From NCBI GenBank assembly GCA_003008705.1, contig PDUO01000031.1, forward strand, positions 649,193 through 713,192: a stretch of 64,000 nt of DNA. Direction: 5' to 3'. Position 1 is the stretch's first letter, and every line of letters starts with the position of its first letter. This document shows positions 48,370 to 58,828 of the stretch, piece by piece. The notes beneath the pieces are model-generated. The model made no database searches. It saw nothing but the letters and a program-made list of their open reading frames with translations, and was not told the DNA's origin. Made by a program: the position numbers and the translations under genes. The DNA comes from Pezicula radicicola. Lineage: Eukaryota > Ascomycota > Leotiomycetes > Helotiales > Dermateaceae.

Positions 48370-48499
48370 TCCCTTAGTTCGTTAGTTGTGACCTGCACAG
48401 ACCACTAGGACGTGCACGACAAAATCTATATATTTTTCAGTGGTAAAATTCTCGGGGTGTCGAATCCCTCTACAAAGTCACATCTAACGAACTAAGGGA
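48370..48499. mobile_element. 130-bp MITE of Tc1/mariner type
   Basis: Terminal inverted repeats of 23 bp begin TCCCTTAGTTCGTTAG and match with one mismatch: 48370-48392 and 48477-48499. A TA dinucleotide flanks each end (48368-48369 and 48500-48501), the target-site duplication of the Tc1/mariner superfamily. The interior is non-coding. Its ends differ from those of the transposon at 53384-54921, so that element did not mobilise it. Confidence 0.82.
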
Positions 48500-48712
48500 T
48501 AGTCCCTAAATGAAGTCAATTCGTCGAGTCTAGTCAATGCTATCCAAAGTCTATTCCGATGGAAACCCCTCTCCCCGAATCACATTCGTTCCGAACCACA
48601 AGGAACATCACAAGAAGGGTACCCATATTCAGGAGTGCCTTCACTTAGAGGTTTATTCTTTCCAAATTGCAAAAAAGGGTCGAAACACATATAGAAAGGA
48701 GAGCTATGTGTC

Positions 48713-48780
48713 ATCATTAAGATGCTAAAGTGTAGACTTCTGACATGCCTTATGACCATCACTATAGGTAGGCCTATTTC
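48713..48780. repeat. Dispersed repeat, copy 1
   Basis: The words ATTAAGATGCT, TAGACTTCTGACATGCCT and ATCACTATA...AGGCCTAT recur in the same order at 62227-62332, where an extra insert of about 30-35 nt separates the last two. Both copies are on the plus strand and lie at the edge of a broken or unidentified gene region. Origin unknown; a fragment of a transposon end or a duplicated promoter are possible. Confidence 0.6.
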
Positions 48781-49935
48781 CACACATTAGTTACTCACAA
48801 AACACAGAATATAATACCTTTACCTACCCATATTTTGATCACACATAAGTATTCGATTCAACAGCCTATATCGCCTCAGAATTTGCTCGGCCCTCCATGT
48901 GTCCCTACTTGGGTTCCAGGTCAAAAACGAGAATCCGACGACGGAGACACCGACAAGCAAGCCGACGACGAGCATATTGCCGGAGCAGAACATGCAAGAC
49001 CATCACTAGGGAATGGTATAACGACAAGAAGCGATGAGCGCCCCGAGGATAATAGTGGAAGAAGTGAATAAAAACGAAGCTGCTGTTGCAGGCGAAAGAC
49101 TAAAAAGTCGCGAACTATAGATGCAAGAAGACCACCAGAGACTAATCTACATCTCCGAAACTCCAATGGTGATGGCTATAGGTCCTCCCAGTTCTTCGGC
49201 CCTATCTTGGACCTCGACACCGATGTTGTTCAACGGCGACATCTTTACCAAGAACAGGAGGTCCAGAACCAACTCTCGTCCGACTTCGATAACAACATCA
49301 TTGTGGATATACGTAATAGAGCCTGGGGCCTGTTTGGCTGTGGCATCCATAAATGCCCTTATAGCATTAATACGAATTCCGCTATCTAGAGGCATGAAAA
49401 GTGAAGATATCGCTAGCTTACGCGGAAAAGGGGAAAAAGCACGTCGCTTAAAAATACGCGTATCGCCCGTTTTAGGACTAGTGTATCCGCCCCCCTTTTC
49501 AAAACATCCTATCACAATGACCCCGAACTCCTGGTCATAACATTCCGAGGAACTTCTTTGGGAACCAATCCAAGTTCAATAACCATCTATTACTGCGAGA
49601 TCTGTCGCTTTAGCTCATTTTGTATAGCATAGTACCGTATTCGAGTAAGCATACGTGATACGATAGTCCCCTAGTGGAGGTTCAGTGCCATGGCATTGTT
49701 GTTTCTCAGTTATTGGGCTTCGGTTCGAGACTAAGAAGACCCTGCATTCTCTGTTCTGATACTTTTATACATCATCTTCTCCTCAATTCCCTTCTATTAT
49801 CTTTCCTCACTTGTCTTCACTCCATCAACTGTTTCCCCCATTCTCATTCGAAACCCACGATCCCGCTTTGCACTCATCCCCAATCAATCCCTCATCTTCG
49901 AGCCTAAAACGGGTTCCTTGAGTCCAGTGACCAAA
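48781..49935. other. Unassigned region with overlapping open frames
   Basis: Between about 49090 and 49540 three frames are open at once: plus 49121-49540, plus to 49389, and minus 49147-49515. None has a domain I know, and no splice pattern stands out. It may be the body of a decayed gene or mobile element. The part after 49700 is pyrimidine-rich and should be the promoter and leader of the RTA1 gene. Confidence 0.4.
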
Positions 49936-50772
49936 ATGACAGTCCTTGAGCCGTACAAAGACGATTACTACCTCTGGAAATACCTCCCATCCCAAGCCGC
50001 CTCCATAATATTCATCCTCCTCTTCTCCGCCATCACTACTCTACACTTCTGGCGCATCTACAAACTCTGCAGCTGGTTCTGTCTAGCCTTCGCCATTGGG
50101 TGCCTCTGTAAGTTTCCCCATCCATACGTCAAACCCAAATTCAGATTCTAATCCTCCAACCTAGCCGAAGTCATAGGTTACGCAGTCCGAGCAGCAGCCT
50201 ACTACAACACTAGCAACCTCATTCTCTATGTCATCCAAAGTGTCTTCCTTGTCATAGCGCCTGCATTTTACGCCGCCTCAGTCTACATGACCCTCGGCCG
50301 CATCATCCGCTGCGTCAAAGGCGAGCACCTATCCATTGTCCGCGTTGACTGGCTCACGAAAACATTTGTTATCGGAGATCTGCTATCACTAAATGTGCAG
50401 GGAGGGGCATCAAGCTTAACGTCTCATGAAAATACTGCAAAGATTGGCGAGAATATCGTAGTGGCTGGGCTGTTTATTCAGCTCGTTTTGTTGGGATTGT
50501 TCTTCATAACGGCTATTATCTTTCAAATACGGTTGGGGAAACAACCGACGAGGGAATCTTATACAACGGATGCTCCTTGGAAGCAGACTCTTTATATGGT
50601 CTATACCGTCAGCGCTCTGATATTTGCTCGATCAATCTTTCGTGTTGTGGAGTATATTCAGGGTCAAGATGGTTATTCGTTGGGACACGAGTGGACTCTT
50701 TACGTATTTGATGCGGTGCCGATGTTTGTTGTTGCTGTTCTCTTCTGGTTATGGTATCCTGAATGGATTTGA
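49936..50772 (+). CDS. RTA1-family lipid-translocating exporter-like membrane protein
   Basis: Two exons (49936-50107 and 50165-50772) join to 259 aa with seven hydrophobic segments. Family marks are YLPSQAASIIFILLFSAIT, the second segment after HFWRIYK, EVIGYAVRAAAYYNT, QSVFLVIAPAFYAASVYMTL then GRIIRC, the extracellular VNVQGG-type motif (LLSLNVQGGASSL), and RSIFRVVEYIQGQDG followed by the last helix ending LFWLWYPEWI. RTA1/RTM1/RSB1 proteins are linked to sphingoid-base export and resistance to toxic lipids or drugs. It is a bit short at both ends compared with the usual 280-330 aa, with almost no cytoplasmic tail. The ATG of MTVLEPYKDDYYLW was chosen. Confidence 0.9.
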
Positions 50773-51728
50773 CCTGCCATTGAGAATGTTGAGGGGGTAG
50801 AGTTGGACAATTGTAGGGATATATCTGAAGCATTGTGAGAAGTTGTATGAGTTTTTGGATAAGTACAGCTTGAGGCCAATTTTGGCATACATCTTTGGCT
50901 GGGCTGTGGTTACGGGGTTTTGTCAGAGAGATTCTACTCCATAGGGAGGTTCTCGCAGTGGTAAGAAACCTGATACAAAGGTATCTAATTATAATCGGAC
51001 GGGTTATAGATGATGAAGGTATTTTGAAGACACTTTAGTAGTATGACAGACAGTAGAATTGATCTTTAGTATTGACCGATGTAATTTTGATGCTCAAATT
51101 CAACTTAGGCTCACTCCCCCAAGTTTTTTTTTCAATATTGACGAACACAATGTTTCTGTCTAACTGAAGAGAGTCTTCCCCTTTTGTTAACTGTCGTAAT
51201 TAAAGATCTGATATTGCAGACACAACATGATCAGGTGTATATATCCCGCTTATAAGCGAACGAAAATGTAATAGGTATCCTGTGGCCGCAACTGAATAGA
51301 GTATTCAATTGAGAATACAATTATAGTCAATATTGGGCTTGTTGTCGAGAGCTCAGCTCGATAATAATAAAATTGTATTGCAGGGACAGAGTAACGATAA
51401 CTGCTCTCTACAGTACAGGCTGTTTAACAGTGCTTGTTGCCTACCAAGTCATAGTGTGAGAATTAGCGAATACGGGGTACTATGCCTGAATTCCGTAGTG
51501 GCAGTGCTCTGGCGGCTTGTACGTACAGTATCACTATTCTTATCACGAGCTCTTTGTAAAAACTCACCAGCTGTCAATAATCATTATCCAGCAATTGTAT
51601 CTTCTTCTACATACACAGTCCCGACATATAGGTAGAGACCAGATGATACACAACCTTCTTTTGCCAGCGTACTAACTCCCGCATCAATCTACATTAGCAT
51701 CCCCAATTGACCTCTCATTCCCTGCTCC
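50773..51728. other. Intergenic, promoter of the third regulator
   Basis: No gene is seen. Short frames only. Confidence 0.55.
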
Positions 51729-53116
51729 ATGATCCGGAGAAGCCACAAGAAGTCCAAACAAGGTTGTGTAGAGTGCAAGCGGAGTCACAAAAAGGTGCTA
51801 TATCAAACTTTTACATTTCAATAAGTTGGTCACGAGACCCCGATGCTGATATCAATCCTTCGTAGTGCGATGAGTCTCGTCCAGCGTGTTTCAACTGCAC
51901 AACGGCCAAGAAACAATGTTCCTATACTCGCAATGCTAGCAGTCAGAGTCCTAGTGATTGCGAGTTCGTTATATCTACGGGGCCCGATGACTTAGCTAGA
52001 TTTAGAAGTCCCCCTCTTAGTATCGCATCTCACACCACCAACTCGAACCCTCAGTCACTAACACCTGCACCTCCTCGTGCCGAACCTTACATCAACCTCC
52101 TCCATCTAGAGCTGTTTCATAACCTAACCTCTAATGCCATTTCCTTCTTTAGCGATAATTCATCATCCAAGGATCAGTGGGTCACTACGGTGCTTCGAGT
52201 GAGTCTGTTCTAGTCCATTTCTTTTCTCAGTGTATTCACAATGAGTACAGTCTTCTATTCCCATGTCTCCAATATCTTGGTGTCATCTTCCATAACAATG
52301 AGTATAATATACTGACTCTCATCCAAGTACAACTTCTCATATCCGTACCTAATGTACGAAACACTCGCTCTCTCAGCCTTTCATCTCAGCATCAAGCACC
52401 CCTCAAAGTCCGAACTCTACCTCACCGAATCAACCACTCTGCAAGCACAAGCCCTATCCCTCTTCAATTCCTCCACCCCCACCGTTAACCAGGACAACCT
52501 TATCCCCGCCTTCTTCTTCTCCGCCGTCCTAGGCCTGCATTTCTTCTGCGATACCTTCTCAACCCCAAGTCCAGACCTCAACACCTTCCTCGATCGCCTA
52601 GTTCAGTCAATCCGGCTCCTGAGGGGTGTACGTACCATGGTAGGGGATTCGTGGGAAGTTATCAAAAATTCAGATATCAAATACGTATTTGCTGAAGGGC
52701 CGATGGTGAATCGTAACGATAAAGTTACCCATGCCTTCAAAGATCTCCACACCAATTTCTGCCAATCCCATACTCTTTCCGCCTTTGAATCCAAAGTCTA
52801 CTGCGAAGCTGTTACACGCTTGATCTGGGTATATAACACCCAACCTCCAGATGGCACATCCGGCGGACCACCAGATCCAAGAATTGTCACTGCCTGGCCG
52901 ATTACGATATCGGCGGAGTATACGGAGTTGCTTAATCAGAGGAAGCCCGAGGCGTTGGTTGTTATGGCGTATTTTTCGATTTTGTTGCATTGTGGGAGGG
53001 CGTTTTGGGCTGTGGGTGATGCGGGGAGGTTTTTGTTGACTGCTGTTGAGGAATATTTAGGGGAGGGGTGGGTAGAGTGGTTGGTTGTGCCGAAGGAGAT
53101 AGTACCGCCACTGTAA
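51729..53116 (+). CDS. Zn2Cys6 transcription factor, Upc2-like type
   Basis: Three exons (51729-51794, 51866-52198, 52328-53116) join in phase to 395 aa. Exon 1 gives KQGCVECKRSHKK and exon 2 opens CDESRPACFNCTTAKKQCSY, so the six-cysteine cluster is complete only after splicing. A Ser/Pro-rich linker follows, then LLHLELFHNLTSNA and, after intron 2, YPYLMYETLALSAFHLSIKH, the central block common to short Upc2/sterol-uptake-type regulators. The C-terminal part is typical of that group too (RPEALVVMAYFSILLH-like: KPEALVVMAYFSILLHCGRA). No basic helix-rich coiled coil follows the cluster. Target genes are unknown; the closest intact neighbour is the RTA1 gene on the same strand, and RTA1-type genes are often under zinc cluster control, which is only suggestive here. 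Confidence 0.88.
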
Positions 53117-53383
53117 TCTAGGCCTCAACTCTTCTGTGTTTAGTATTGTTAACAATATATCGTTAATGATATTATATATATTGTTTATATAAAAGGACTA
53201 TGCTTTTTTATACTTAGATGTGCTTCTTATATTGCTTTATAAAGGCGTTAAGATTTTTATATCTTCCTTCTTACGAAACCTATCTAAGGTGATTTCTATA
53301 AAAAACATTAAATTTAGCTAATATTTTTTATATAGCATACGTTTAAACCCAGTATATTCCAGCTTAATAATATAAACAATATA

Positions 53384-53417
53384 CGAAGGCCAAATTCATT
53401 AGACTTGGGGCTGGTCC
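53384..53417. repeat. Left terminal inverted repeat of the Tc1/mariner element
   Basis: Matches the inverted right end without mismatch over 34 nt, and is adjacent to the TA duplication at 53382-53383. Confidence 0.9.
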
Positions 53418-53560
53418 GTGCACTCCGAATAGCATCAAAATCATCAAAATTACTACTATTTCTAATACTAATAACTATATCAAATATACCTCTATCCGTG
53501 AAATTTATTGCCTCCCTCATCGTCTAGTATCCTCTGATTAATCTCCATTTACCCAGAAAC

Positions 53561-54810
53561 CTATTCCCGTATTATATCCTGATCTATTTTATCCCATTCT
53601 ATATACCATACCCTTTCTGTCCATTCTAATGTATAAGGCCGATTCCAAGTATTCGTAATAGCTATCCTCATTGGTATCCAAGCGTACTCAATTACATTCA
53701 TTTCAGGTGAATTCCCAGGGTGTTCGTGGAGTAGATAACCTTTCTGTTCGAATAATAGAGAGGTATATTGACTTATATGAGATGGGGCTCCATCTTGTTG
53801 TAGAATAAATAGCCGTTCTATTGCCTCTGGCAAGGTATTAAGCCTATCTATAAATGGGATAAGCTTAGGAACAACTACCTCTTGATGATACCTCATAAAG
53901 TCAACCCCTCCCTTGCCTTTTTCTCTCTTCATCATAGCCTTCTTCCAAAACACCTCCTAAGTTGCAGGCTTGCCTAGCTTCTTCCTCTGTAGCCTTTCCT
54001 ATTTAATAACATCTGCAGCTTGAAGGCGGGCCCATTCTGCCCGTTTATGTGGTAGTAATACTATATTGTATTCGTTGATAATAGCCTGGTATTTCGCTTT
54101 TTCGTCTATAGTTTCAGAATTGTAGACATAGGCAGGGCCTTTATGATTATACGAAAAAGTACCCCAGAACATTACCTCACTATAGTTATTATACCGGACT
54201 TCGATGTAGCCTTCGTCGTATCGATTATCTGGTGTTCGGGATATTAAATACCTCCCCCTATGTTCTCCAACTAGTATTGTAGCCTCATCTATAAATACAA
54301 CCCTCTTCCAATCATCAAGTATCCAATCCTTCCGGGAGAGTATAATCTTATATCGTTGGGCTTCTTGTATAGGAGTAAGGGCGAGCTTTTTTGTAGGTTT
54401 AACTCAATTAAGATTGCGTACCTTTATCTCCCTCCGTATAGTAGATATAGACCCTTTAATCCCAAGCTCTTGTACCACCTTATATTGTCCTATCTCTCGA
54501 TGATGCCTATCCTGCTTAATACCAGCCTTTAATTGATTCCCAGCTATCTCTGATATAATATGTGGCTTTGCTAGCTTCGGCTTATTAGTTACCCGGTCGT
54601 GTATCGAAGGAGGAGGAAGGTTGTGGTTGTTATTGTAGACTTGAACTTCATCTGATTGTTTCTTAATTCGTCGAGCTGAAGTTAGATGGATCTTAGCTCT
54701 CTTTGCAGCCGGTAGAATATCTATTCCATCGTCAATTCGTCCAAGGAAGGCTCCCTTATCAGCGTCTGTATGAAATGGGTGTTTTGGAGGTATTGTAGCT
54801 ATTATAATAC
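53561..54810 (-). pseudogene. Tc1/mariner transposase with three nonsense mutations
   Basis: One minus-strand frame carries the whole enzyme. It has an N-terminal helix-turn-helix part (ARRIKKQSDEVQVYNN; ELGIKGSISTIRREIK), the first catalytic Asp in VVFIDEATI (54287-54289), the second in LQQDGAPSHIS (53792-53794), and the Glu in NSPEMNVIEYAW (53687-53689). Exactly 34 residues lie between the last two, the DD34E signature. Three stops interrupt the same frame: TGA at 54404-54406, TAG at 53999-54001 and TAG at 53957-53959. Each could have arisen from TGG by a G-to-A change, the direction left by repeat-induced point mutation; the two TAG changes also fit its CpA preference on the other strand. 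An initiating ATG is not obvious. The left limit given is approximate. Confidence 0.88.
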
Positions 54811-54887
54811 AAGAATGAAGCTTAGAAAAGTAATTATTTCTGGTGTTTCGTGAGGCTATTCAGGTCACGTGACTACGAAAAACGCTT

Positions 54888-54921
54888 GGACCAGCCCCAA
54901 GTCTAATGAATTTGGCCTTCG
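54888..54921. repeat. Right terminal inverted repeat of the Tc1/mariner element
   Basis: Inverted partner of 53384-53417, next to the TA at 54922-54923. Confidence 0.9.
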
Positions 54922-54923
54922 TA

Positions 54924-56299
54924 ATATTATTCGATTATTAACAACACTGTCTGTGTTCGTATAAACTTAGGTTGGTTAAGGAATGCAATAGCGGAGAATT
55001 TTTAGCATTAACTCGTGCATCATTAGAGCTTAGTACTCCTAATAGAACCTTATATTTAGCATAGTAGGGGAGTAGTCAGAAGTTTAATAACTAAGCTAGG
55101 GGAATTAAAAGAGATTTGCAGTCAGGAATTTCATATCCGACGGAGATCTCACCATCCGAAAGAGAAATTGTATAGATTGGCTTGCGTTCATTGGTTATTT
55201 GGTAATGTGGCGTTTTAAGCTTCCCCGCATTCGAGATGAGATGACGCTGATGATCCTCTTGTTTCGCTCGTTTAGGGATTTAGCGAAGAAACACGGCTTC
55301 CTTCCCCCTTTGCCCCCCTTGGGATTAGAGCTGTCAAAAGAAAGCTCAATATGCCAACGTTTCGTCTAAAGAGGTTGCAAGTGAGCAGTTCTTCCGAAAT
55401 TGGATGATGCACTGTCATTAATTCCATCTTGGAATAGCCTCAGACATTTGTGTGTTGGCAATTCTTGGAATGGAATGTGTTGCTAGACACATGAGATGAT
55501 AAGACATAACACGTGAGGCGTGAGGTCAAGATGAATTGATCTTCTCAGACACCCACAAACGCATTCAGATAACATGCGCCCATCAGGTACGGCAGGGGAA
55601 CATCCGCTGTCTTCAATTGTTCATTTTAACCTTCGTCACCAATGTGGCGGTGCCGGTGCAGCCTCATTTTCAGACAGCTCTTTGTGCCTGATGTGCAATT
55701 GACATCAATTCAGCGTCATTTACATTCCGCTAGAGTTCAGACCATTCCCAAAAGGCTGATCTAGATGTTTGTGTTCCTGCCCTTCAAACTGCTCTACAAA
55801 GTTTAACCCTGCTTGGTGTCACTTCCATCTCGTTCGGGATGACGCCCTTCCGCACTAATTCTACGGACCCGGTTGAGGAACAACAACCTCGACAAATTAG
55901 ATTCTTTGTATTTGTGTTCATTGGAAACTCACGACTAGAATCTTCAATATTGGCTGGCATGGTTCCCAGCGATTTTGGAGCTTTGGAGGAGGCACTTGTA
56001 CGCGCTTAGCTTCTTTCATGACATGACTACTACTCCGGAAGACTCGCCCACCGAAAGACTTGTCAAATCCTGTTGTGTAATTTCTCCTGTTCCCATTCAC
56101 CTTCCTTTGAGTATCGCGGCCTTCCTTACTGTTTTCATAAAAGACTTCCAGGCGCCTATTTCTTTGTCTTGTTTTCCTCCCTCATCTGACATCACTACTT
56201 CAGGTTATACAACGTCAAATCTGTACATCAACTTCCTCCATCAGTGAGATCAATCTTCCCAACCAATATTTTCTACCCCCCACACTTATTTTCATCACC
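54924..56299. other. Intergenic, promoter of the GPI-protein gene
   Basis: No gene is seen. A plus frame at 55975-56247 lies in what should be the leader of the next gene and has no domain. Confidence 0.55.
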
Positions 56300-57387
56300 A
56301 TGCTTTCCAAAGCTCTCACTATCGCTGCTGCTGTCAGCACTGTTGTCGCCCAGCGTCCCACCGATGTATCCATCTGCGACTACTACACCACTGCTCTGTT
56401 GAAAAACAATACTGCTGTCAATCAGAAGACTCTCCTCACCCTCGTTGTCAACACTGCAGTCATCGGAAACTGTGAGCTTGCATTTCAGAATGCACACGCA
56501 CAACTAACCTTTTCACAGACACAACGCCAAACGTAGGCATTGCAGTCCCCGGTATTCTAGCACCTAACGCTAGCTTCAATGGCATAGCTGTCAACCTCGC
56601 ACCATACTTCAGTGGTGGACTTGCTTCGACAAACACCGGAAAATCTTCAGGGATGAGCGTTAACTTTCTCGACGGAGGTGGAGCTGCTCCTCTTATGATG
56701 AACATGGCTGGTGATTCTACAACCTCCAACCAATAGTACGATCTCTTGTTTTTCAATACCCATCAAAATTCACTCACTGACGACAAACAGCATCCTCTTG
56801 ACTCATCTGTACGAGTATTTCGGTGCTCTCCTTGGTTGTTCTCAGCAAGGAACATCTGATTACCCAGCTTACTCTGGTCAAGGGAGCATGTACGAAGTTC
56901 ATAAGTAAGCTATATTTCACCTCCCCAGCTTTTCGCAGTTGCTAATCTCCGCAAAAGATTTATGGACCTCTCTGCCGCTGACGTTGGTTACTTTATCGAA
57001 CAAGTCGGCCTCTCTGCCGCATCATTCGGTGTCGCAACTGAAGATCTCCAAGGAGTCGGAACAGCTCTCAACACTCTCTTCGGCTATAGGTGCGCGCCCG
57101 AAACCACGATCATTCCATCTCAAGGTCCCCAACTGCAAGCCATCTGCATTGATGATACTTGCCCTGTCTCTCCCAACGCTACCTGCGATGCTTACGGCAT
57201 AACGACAAAGCCGGTTCCATCCAACAGCAGCAACATTGCTTCGACCACAATCAGCGGTATATCCACTGCAACTGGAACTGCATCGGGTACTGCTAGCACA
57301 TCTGCAGAAGCTACTACTAATGCTGGTGCTATTTCTGGTTTCTCAATGGCTACCGTTGCTGGTGGTATTTTTGCATTCCTCTTGTAG
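56300..57387 (+). CDS. GPI-anchored secreted protein of unknown function
   Basis: Four exons (56300-56471, 56519-56735, 56791-56904, 56958-57387) join in frame to 310 aa. Residues 1-17 (MLSKALTIAAAVSTVVA) are a signal peptide. The mature chain holds ICDYYTTALLKNNT, NMAGDSTTSNQYILLTHLYE, FGALLGCSQQ, FMDLSAADVGYFIEQVGLSA and CIDDTCPVSPNATC, with several cysteines and N-glycosylation sites. The C-terminus has a Ser/Thr/Ala-rich stalk followed by a hydrophobic end (GFSMATVAGGIFAFLL), the standard GPI-attachment layout. I recall similar four-exon proteins in other filamentous ascomycetes but know no function. It is probably plasma-membrane or cell-wall bound. Confidence 0.85.
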
Positions 57388-57880
57388 GTTGGCAACGAGC
57401 CATTCATCAACTGTTCATATACGATGTATCATTAGAAGGTATTTTAAGATTGCTTGATCGTTGTGTATGGATGAACGCTGCTGAAGTTGCTTTGACGTTG
57501 CTTTAAACTTATACCACCTAACTAGCCTTGGACCTTTGCAGTTTCATTTCAGAAGGCAATCAAAAATAATAGCTACTGTTCTTCCGACACTCATACGATA
57601 CTTCCTTGATCCTCTTTCTTCACATTCTAATTCATTGAAGTCTAATTTCTAAACCACAATGTTCTTTACATCAAATACGTTGAATCCTATGCCACTCCAC
57701 TCATGTTTTGCTAACTTTGTTATACCAATCCCGGGTTTAAGGCTTCAAAATACAGGTACGAATGTATATGAAATATGATAGTTATGAAAGAGCGCAGCAG
57801 TGTAATAACTGAGTTGGTTTGAATACCCTCCTTCTAGTATTCATAAACCTGTCAATAGAGCTCTCATCCACCAGTCCACA
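57388..57880. other. Convergent intergenic region
   Basis: 3' ends of the GPI-protein gene (+) and the alkyltransferase gene (-). No further gene is seen. Confidence 0.6.
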
Positions 57881-58404
57881 CTATATTTTCTTTCCAACCG
57901 GTGTTTTAAACTCATGCCACCACTGTCCTCCATCAACCAAAACCCCACTACCATCAAAGAAAACCCCTTCGCTCTTCAATAGTTCCAGCTTCGCTTTCTG
58001 ATTTATCCCAGATGGAGCATCTTGAGGTTCGCCTTTGAATCCACCGATTGACTGTTTTTCACCTTCACTGTTAATCATTTACATTCTCCCTCAAGGTTAA
58101 ACTAAAAAGAGAATAAGGACAGCTAAGTAATTAGGACGTACACCATCTGCACATATTATTCTATGGCATGGTACCCTTGGAGCGTAAGGGTTTCTCCTTA
58201 ACGCGCCACCGACTGCTCGGGGTGAGGAGTTGAGTGCTTTGGCTAGAGTGGCGTATGAGGAGACGCGACCAGAGGGAATTTGAAGGAGGAGTGAGTAGAC
58301 GCGCTAGTGTTGTGAGTTTTAGTCACTTGTGCCATTTTTGAGATGAGCTGGAGCAGGAGAATTGGGGGGTTTTGACTTACTTCTTGGTATTCGGTTACAG
58401 CCAT
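57881..58404 (-). CDS. O6-alkylguanine-DNA alkyltransferase (Ogt/MGMT domain)
   Basis: A suicide DNA-repair protein that moves an alkyl group from O6-alkylguanine to its own cysteine. Three exons (58381-58404, 58142-58303, 57881-58051) join in phase to 118 aa. Exon 2 has IPSGRVSSYATLAKAL, the recognition helix with the arginine finger (SSPRAVGGALRRNP) and the active-site motif VPCHRII, where Cys54 is the acceptor. Exon 3 opens SIGGFKGEP, the conserved Gly-Gly loop, and then KLELLKSEGVFFD. It contains only the C-terminal catalytic domain, so it is as short as alkyltransferase-like (ATL) proteins, but ATLs have Trp in place of Cys and this has Cys. The exon 2-3 junction was chosen because it restores the loop in phase. 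It diverges from the Ada-type gene 424 nt away. Confidence 0.9.
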
Positions 58405-58828
58405 TATTGGAAGGTCCTTTCTAGCTTCGTGCTTGGTTTTGGGGTTGATGGTTAGTTTGTTGAACCAAAGAAAAATTTACAAACTAAATTTCGTGCTGTA
58501 AGAACAGTAAAGCTTGCGATTCCATCTCTTAAATAACTTAAGCGAGAAGGAAAGGGGCGAAAAGGGGTAGGTAAGCATGCCATGATTGGTCACTTCCATA
58601 GCAATAGTCGCTTACGCCATCTTCCCCACTTCTATCTTCAACTCCGATTTGTGACTTCCACCACAACGCAACACAACATTTCATCAATCATCAATCGTCG
58701 TGACTCACGTTTATTAACCACTGTCTCAACAGCAGTATAACTCCACATATATAAACTTCTGAGCTCTTGCTCTCCAGAAATATCCCCAGCTCAGAGAGCA
58801 TTTCGGACTCTAAATAACCACACACAAA
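58405..58828. promoter_or_regulatory. Shared promoter region of the alkyltransferase/Ada-type pair
   Basis: 424 nt between two divergent starts. A TATA box (ATATATAAAC, 58746-58755) is about 75 nt before the Ada-type ATG. If the Ada-type protein binds DNA after methylation, its target could lie here. Confidence 0.55.

Larger units (their letters stand above)
53384..54921 (-). mobile_element. Tc1/mariner DNA transposon, 1,538 bp, decayed
   Basis: The ends are perfect inverted repeats of at least 34 bp, starting CGAAGGCCAAATTCATTAGA, at 53384-53417 or slightly beyond and at the right end up to 54921. A TA duplication flanks both sides (53382-53383, 54922-54923). Inside, on the minus strand, is a full-length but broken transposase. 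Size, TA target and DD34E catalytic spacing place it in Tc1/mariner. Confidence 0.93.

Noticed and set aside
55975..56247. Plus frame of 90 codons upstream of the GPI-protein gene
   Set aside because: It falls in the expected leader of the downstream gene and shows no domain.
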